From contig CM061248.1 in NCBI GenBank assembly GCA_022605425.2, forward strand, positions 496,001 through 560,000: a stretch of DNA of 64,000 nt, read 5' to 3'. Position 1 is the first letter of the stretch; every line of letters starts with the position of its first letter. Made by a program: the position numbers and the translations under genes. Origin of the DNA: Hamiltosporidium tvaerminnensis. Its lineage: Eukaryota; Microsporidia; Dubosqiidae. Shown one piece after another: positions 59,892-64,000 of the stretch. Under the pieces are notes generated by a model, which worked only from the letters and a program-made list of their open reading frames with translations, ran no database searches and had not been told where the DNA came from.

Positions 59892-60401
59892 TCATATAAT
59901 CCTAATACCCCCCTTCTCTCTCTCTCTCCTAAAGTCAACAACAACCTCAGGAAAGTTATAACCATCAATATCAAACGGACACTCTACACCACAGTAAATA
60001 ATACCATCACCTTCTTTCTTACAACACAATTCACTTATAAAATTTTCTAAATAATTTTTAAACCTCTCATTATCATAAAACGTACAAAACACAACAGTAT
60101 CTCTTATTTTTACCATACTTATATCTACATTCCAAACCATTTTAAAATATTTTAATATTTTAGATAATTTACAGTCACCTAAGACAAAGCTATTCCAAAT
60201 AGTAAAGATAGTAGTATTAGTATTAACAGGGTGTAAAATACTAGTATTGGTAATAACAAGGTGTAAAGTATTAGTATTGATATTAACACTCTTATAATTA
60301 TCTATACTGTTACTAACAACCTCTAATCCATTACTGTCACTAACACCCTCTAATCCAGTTCTATCACTAAAAACCTCTAATCTATTACTATCTCTATCCA
60401 T
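59892..60401 (-). CDS. Hypothetical protein with Asn/Thr-rich N-terminal half
   Basis: This is a 169-codon ORF. The N-terminal half holds imperfect repeats (GLEGVSDSNGLEVVSNS; NTNTLHLVITNTS) like the low-complexity tracts of the APC1-like gene. The C-terminal half is non-repetitive and looks like a real fold (VWNVDISMVKIRDTVVFCTF, GDGIIYCGVECPFDIDGY). I do not recognise a family. No CCC motif is seen near the ATG, so the true start may differ. The low-complexity N-terminus may be only the readable end of a longer gene. It sits between SINE-like copy I and the 3' end of the large LINE. Confidence 0.45.
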   Translation of the reverse strand: MDRDSNRLEVFSDRTGLEGVSDSNGLEVVSNSIDNYKSVNINTNTLHLVITNTSILHPVNTNTTIFTIWNSFVLGDCKLSKILKYFKMVWNVDISMVKIRDTVVFCTFYDNERFKNYLENFISELCCKKEGDGIIYCGVECPFDIDGYNFPEVVVDFRREREKGGIRII

Positions 60402-60439
60402 ACTATCTCCGTTATCACTCCGAACTTTATATTTATTTA

Positions 60440-63400
60440 TCCTCAGTGCTAAAATTTTACGAGCTGGCCTCCTTCAGTAATTTGGCTCACCAGTCTTTTT
60501 CTAGCGCAATATTCCACCAGTCTTCTACTCCCAGAAATCGTTCCGTCTTTTGATTTGATCAATCCAGCCAGTTCTCGGTCTTCCCACTTTCCTTTCCGAC
60601 TGGTATAAGGTTCGAAACTTTAGAAGGTATGCGATGTTCTCATTTTTAGCAGGTGTCTTACCCAGCGAAGTCTGTTCAAGCAGACTAAGTCTACTATTGG
60701 CATATACCTTAACTCAGTGTAGTGTTACCTGTTGTTTCGTTTCCCTCACCTGCATTTTCTTATTTAAGTTCATAAATATGTCTCAGTACTTTTCTTTCGA
60801 ACACCGCTTTTTTTTTCTCATCAATCTTCTTCACCACCCAAGATTCTGATCCATACATGAGAATAATTCGCAGCAGCGTTTTGTAGAGCATGACTTTTGT
60901 CTTTCTAGTGATGAGCTTAGACTTAGAGTGCTTGAAGGGACAATAATGGCACTTGTTCGCCACCTGAATTCTACTTTAAAATTCGTGAGAACTGCTGTTG
61001 TTAAGATCTATTCAGGATCCTAAATAGACAAAATCTTCTACTGTATAAAGATATAATCTCTGAACTTTAATTGTGGGAGTCTTCGGCTATTACTTAATGT
61101 CATTTATTGGTCTTGCGAATGTTAATAATCAGGTGCATCTTCTTGGCTGCAAATTCCAAGACTTTGAACCTCATTGCAGACTAGCTTCTAATCTTGCAAT
61201 AAGATCAATACCATCAGCGTAGGCTAGGATTTCAATTTGCCCGTTAAATTCAAGACTTTGATCTGTAGGCCTGAATCACGGACTACTTTCTCAGAAGCCT
61301 AATTATAAAGTAGCCAACCCAGTGAGGTCCCTGCTTTAGATCATCAAATGTTCTAACGGTTCTAACAGAGTAGAATGTAGTCTTATTCTGCAATTTGATC
61401 CAGAAATTGTCATTTTAGTCAATCTTATCAATTTATGGGGAATACTAAATTCTTTCATGGCACTGTAAAGCATTTTTCTATTGACTTTATCATAGGCTGC
61501 TTGCGTTCTATAAAAAGGTCCATAAAACTTATCTTATATTCCATTTTTTTTCCAAAATTTGTTTTGGTGAATAAATCAGGTCCGATGTCGATCTATCTAC
61601 CGGGAACCTGCATTGATATGCTCCAATGATGTTCTCTACACAAGATAGCAGTCGTCTAAAAATAACGCTAGAAAGAACTTTTTAGGTTTTGTTCGGAAGA
61701 GATATTACTCGGTAATTTTCACGATTCAGTGTGTGCCTTTTTTTGTAAATCAAAAAGACGAGACTTGTACCCCATTCTTTAGAAATTTTCTCTTCTTATC
61801 ATTTCTCTCTAAGTAAATGCGTCAGCTCATTAATGTAATTTCTACTAGCGTTTTTAAACTGTTCATACGAATTTAGTCTGTTTTTTGGCTTTAATATTTT
61901 TCAGTTTTTCCACGGCTTTATGTACTTCTTCATAAGAAGGCACAGTGTCTTCATGGCTACCAGTATCTTCTAATTCGTCAAACATTTGTCTGTGTCTGCT
62001 TGATTTCCGCATTCATCCAGTAATTCGAAAAAATTATCTGACCATATATTTATAATACCTTGAATGCCTCTTTAGGCTCACCAGTTTTACTTCCACAGCT
62101 GTTTGTTTTAGGAATGAAAGCTTTTCTGGTATTATTTACCTTTCTAAACATTTCTCTGCTAGATGTTTGGTATTATATTTCTGAATGAGATCTATTTGCT
62201 TTATCATGAACTTTCTCTTCTTAGCTCAGTGTATCTCTTTTCCTCATTTCTCAATCTATATATCTTTAAGTATCGACTCTAAACTACTTTTTTGTTTCAG
62301 AAAGCAATAGGCCTCATTCTTAGCTTTGGTTATGCTTGCACATTCCTCATCAAAGCATTCATTTCTTTTAATACTTCGCTTAAATCAAATGGATACACGG
62401 CCTGTTGCTACTATATTTTGTTTAAGCCTGTTCCAATGTCAGCTATATCTTCCTTAATCCGTTCTCTAACTATTCTTTTAGTTTTTGACTCATATATTTT
62501 CTTCCTTTTCTCATGTTTTAACATACAGGTGTTACATCCAACAGAACTAGTTCATTTTTGATTTCTGGTGTGTGAGATTATTGCTATTAGTTGTGCAACA
62601 AGGAGGAAATAATCCCTATCGATATTTGCACTGCATTGTACTCTAATATATTGTAAGATGGTGTTGTGACGTTTGATAATGTGTATATGATCTATTTGGT
62701 AGACCGTATCTTAGTCCGGGGTCGTTTAAGTACCCCTGTGTATGTTCCCACGATCCAAAAACTGTTCCCAAAATTAAATTTCCTCTTATTGCAAAATTAA
62801 GTAGTCGGAATCCATTTTCGGAATGCTCCTTATGTAAAGTATAATTTCTAATACTGCTACAGACATAATCTTTTCCTATTTTTGCGTCCATGTCTCCTAA
62901 CAGAAATCGAATGTATTTTCTAGGACAATCTTCATATACTTTCCCTAAGAGAGCATAAAAGGCTTTCTTTTCCTCTCCAGTTGAATCTTCTGCGAGAGCA
63001 TATGTATTGAGGATAATATAGTTCAATTTTTTTCTTTTATTTTGATTCTAGATTGCCTGGGTTTGTAGCTCAGAAAATCATTTACAAGCGGTTTTATTTT
63101 GTTTTCAACCATGAATTCTGTCCCCAGTAGGTGGTGTTTTCGTGACAGCTATAGTAGAGTGAAATGCTCTTCTTATTCACATTTCTTTTTCCTGTCGATT
63201 CAAGTTCTTGTGGGCCTACAATGACGATGTTACGTTGAGAGATCACATCAGACAGACACTCTGGGGCCTCGATCATATGTAGGGAACGCTAATTTCATGT
63301 TGCAAGTAGAATTTTGGTTTTTTGTTTAATTACGCTAACTATTTTTTGAATTTCCGTCTGAGTTTAATTAAGTTTTTGGGTTTCGTAACATGTTGGTTTT

Positions 63401-63525
63401 AAAGAGTGGCTTGTTAGCCTTACGCCCAAGCCCGGAAAACTAATTCCTTCTGGTTCTTACTTACGACAAGCAGGGAATACTCTAGGTCAATTCTGTCTCC
63501 GGCAAGGAGGGACCGATCAAACCTA
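60440..63525 (-). mobile_element. Decayed near-full-length APE-type LINE (LINE-2 of window)
   Basis: From the 5' end on the minus strand (about 63520) the 5' region carries GTATTCCCTGCTTGTCGTAA and GGGCGTAAGGCTAACAAGCC. Then come endonuclease remains: RNIVIVGPQELE (about 63210) and LGDMDAKIGKD (about 62900), with the HSENGFRLLNFAIRGNLILG step. The reverse-transcriptase site is LAYADGIDLI at about 61225, with YADD changed to YADG (61210-61221). The thumb region is LYKTLLRIILMYGSESW followed by FERKVLRHIY (60900-60770). The tail is KVGRPRTGWIDQIK (about 60570). Stops and frameshifts are frequent. The pattern set fits RTE/Jockey-type LINEs common in arthropods. ORFs on the plus strand here are shadows. 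Confidence 0.8.
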
Positions 63526-64000
63526 TATTTGTTATCAAATTTGGGTTTGATTGCAAATGATAAGTTTGGACTAAGAACCTCTGCTTGGCATGTTTTTTAA
63601 GATGAAATACGTAAGCTCACAATAAAGCAGCCAACCTATAGTACTTTTTCTCAATAAGCCTTTTTTTGAACTTTATAAAGAATTTGGTCAAAGGACTTGA
63701 GTTATTTGATGAAAAGGTATAAAAAACATGAAGTCTGCATCTCTCAGTTGTAAAGCAAACTCATGATGTTTATTAAACACACCCAGTAAAAACAATTTAG
63801 AAAAAAACGTATCTGATACATAAACCAACTATTTGTTCGATACTTATTCCATAATTACTCCGTCTGCACTTTAAATCACAGCTTTAATTTCGTTCTGAAT
63901 TAACCGAAGTTTGACATCATATTTTTATTTATTCATAATGAAGCCATTCAAGAACAATCTCAGATACGATTGATTTTTTCCATTTCTTTTTATAAAATCG
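63526..64000. other. Unassigned sequence to window end
   Basis: This stretch is A/T-rich with no recognised gene or repeat. Confidence 0.3.

Overview
The window looks like nuclear DNA of a microsporidian with an expanded genome. The evidence is strong AT bias, reduced or diverged versions of eukaryotic housekeeping proteins, no recognisable introns, and a CCC-type motif a few bases upstream of most conserved start codons (a signal described for microsporidian genes). Long gene-poor stretches and many broken retroelements point to a TE-rich lineage rather than a compact one. I cannot name the species.

Conserved genes, in order: a UTP21/WDR36-like SSU-processome WD40 protein (2161-4194, -); MCM5 replicative helicase with a one-base lesion (5770-7775, -); a DENN-domain protein (9131-11416, -); RPA32/RFA2 (13712-14401, +), tail-to-tail with TFIIE-beta (14442-15071, -); an RRN3/TIF-IA-like Pol I factor (31988-33031, +); a RhoGAP protein (37791-38996, -); and a very large APC1-like cyclosome subunit filled with Asn/Thr/Ser low-complexity tracts and carrying a 4-bp frameshift (42076-48808, -). 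Together they cover replication, Pol I and Pol II transcription, ribosome assembly, small-GTPase control and cell-cycle proteolysis. Neighbours are not functionally linked. A small unidentified ORF lies at 59892-60401.

Lineage-specific material: a secreted or membrane-anchored leucine-rich family is present as a nearly intact 2.3-kb copy with one in-frame stop (56637-58964, +) and as a frameshifted paralog (about 17400-19701, -). A Gly-rich, signal-peptide-like relic lies on the minus strand at about 25200-25684.

Mobile DNA fills most of the rest. (a) R2/NeSL-like non-LTR retrotransposons with a CCHC finger and restriction-like endonuclease: six truncated copies near 12.3, 27.9, 34, 36-37.7, 40.5-42 and 49.6-51.5 kb. 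(b) APE-type LINEs, near full length but decayed at 20.3-23.35 and 60.4-63.5 kb, plus a 3' fragment at 11.8-12.25 kb and two short 5'-region-only copies at 4.87 and 54.64 kb. (c) A roughly 730-bp non-coding, SINE-like repeat in nine copies on both strands. Two copies have clear target-site duplications (14 and 12 bp).

The most useful new points are the 730-bp repeat family with its defined ends, the lesions shared by two R2-like copies, small indels in two otherwise conserved single genes (MCM5 and APC1), and the LRR-like family whose intact copy is stopped by one codon. I found no CRISPR array, rRNA or convincing tRNA.
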